In this document: positions 5,365 to 5,905 of the stretch, piece after piece
Layout: each line of letters begins with the position of its first letter
Position numbering within the stretch: the first letter of the stretch is position 1
Source of the DNA: Alphaproteobacteria bacterium
GTDB lineage: Bacteria > Pseudomonadota > Alphaproteobacteria > Micropepsales > Micropepsaceae
NCBI GenBank assembly: GCA_019508105.1
Contig: JAEKMB010000028.1
Span: 1 to 5,905 of the forward strand
Direction: 5' to 3'
Length of the DNA: 5,905 bases
Notes under the pieces: generated by a model
Seen by the model: the letters and a program-made list of their open reading frames with translations, nothing else
Told to the model about the DNA's origin: nothing
Databases searched by the model: none
Translations under genes and position numbers: made by a program

Positions 5365-5905
5365 ATGCGGCCCATGGAGCAATATCTCTATTTCGGCAGC
5401 CTGGGACTGCATGAGCGCCAGTACCAGATTCCCAACTTTATCGGCCTGGCGCTGGAGCCCGCCCATGACCGGGAGATCCGCCATGATCTTGGCGCCGCCC
5501 TGCCCCATGCCGACAACAGCATCGCCAAGATCCAGGCCCAGGACGTGCTCGAGCATCTGCCGTTCGACAAAGTGCCTTTTGTGCTGGACGAGATTTACCG
5601 GGTGCTCAAGCCCGGCGGCACCTTCCGCCTCAGCGTCCCCGATTATCGCAGTCCGCCGCTCAAGCGGCGCTCCCTTTATGATGCGCGCGGCCGGGTGATC
5701 GGCGACCTGTTGATGGGCGCCACCAGCTATCTGGACGAGACCACGGGCGATGTGCGGGTGCGCTTCGCCCAGGATGGCGACGCCCATTTGTGGTTTCCCC
5801 GCTATGAACTGATCACTCACCTGGTGCTGAAATCGGAAATCCGCAAAAGCCGGATCCACTTCTACCAGGGCTTTCTGGACGACCATACCTATCTTTGCGA
5901 GCCGG
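5365..5905 (+). CDS. Class I SAM-dependent methyltransferase-like protein (partial, 3' end outside window)
   Basis: 180 codons are visible and the frame is open to the right edge. The fold is recognised from D-V-L-E-H-L-P (60-66), the post-motif region of methyltransferase-11-type enzymes. It is followed by I-Y-R-V-L-K-P-G-G (77-85), then F-R-L-S-V-P-D (87-93), the usual strand-5 signature. Upstream, A-L-P-H-A-D-N-S-I (45-53) matches the P-F-x-D-N-S-F element. The normal glycine-rich SAM motif (L-G-C-G type) is replaced by Y-F-G-S-L-G near residues 9-14, so cofactor binding is uncertain. Such genes often act on sugars or lipids in surface polysaccharide clusters, but nothing here shows the substrate. 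The ATG at 5374 is an equally good start, with GGAAG nine bases upstream. The stop in this frame at 5326-5328 limits extension. Confidence 0.8.
   Translation, partial: MRPMEQYLYFGSLGLHERQYQIPNFIGLALEPAHDREIRHDLGAALPHADNSIAKIQAQDVLEHLPFDKVPFVLDEIYRVLKPGGTFRLSVPDYRSPPLKRRSLYDARGRVIGDLLMGATSYLDETTGDVRVRFAQDGDAHLWFPRYELITHLVLKSEIRKSRIHFYQGFLDDHTYLCEP

Noticed and set aside
5299..5886. 195-codon minus-strand frame at the right edge
   Set aside because: The opposite plus-strand frame carries the methyltransferase motifs D-V-L-E-H-L-P and V-L-K-P-G-G and runs open to the edge, so it is the real gene.

Overview
The window is a 5.9 kb piece of a high-GC bacterial chromosome with tightly packed genes. 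The best guess is Alphaproteobacteria. Supporting signs are the GC-rich third codon positions, a DUF3309-type mini membrane protein, a promoter-like site resembling the alphaproteobacterial general-stress sigma factor EcfG (-35 GAAC, 16-nt spacer, -10 CGTT), and small proteins of alphaproteobacterial type. No RNA genes, insertion sequences, CRISPR arrays or phage genes are visible. The genus cannot be named from this sequence alone.

Left part (1-3583), all on the minus strand, reads like one operon running right to left. It starts with a reductase that joins a cyclic-nucleotide-binding-like domain to a thioredoxin-reductase-like FAD/NAD(P)H module. A small UBP-type zinc-finger protein follows, with an ATGA start/stop overlap. 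Next come a small PRC-barrel/DUF2171-like protein, a secreted clan GH-A (GH5-like) glycoside hydrolase, and the first 98 codons of a secreted protein whose N-terminus looks like a degenerate retropepsin. Gaps are -4, 22, 14 and 20 bases. The reductase plus zinc finger is the interesting core. The reductase appears to have lost about 40 residues in frame, exactly inside its FAD-binding Rossmann unit.

Middle (3584-4957): a 103-bp divergent intergenic region carries the EcfG-like promoter and a strong ribosome binding site for a 51-aa DUF3309-type membrane protein on the plus strand. Its stop codon overlaps the stop of a convergent PHB-depolymerase-family esterase (minus strand) through a shared CTAG.

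Right part (4958-5905): a 135-bp divergent spacer is followed on the plus strand by a small helical protein of unknown function. After it comes a class I SAM-methyltransferase-like protein that runs off the right edge and has an unusual motif I.

The large open frames antisense to the hydrolase, reductase and esterase are GC-rich shadows and were not annotated.
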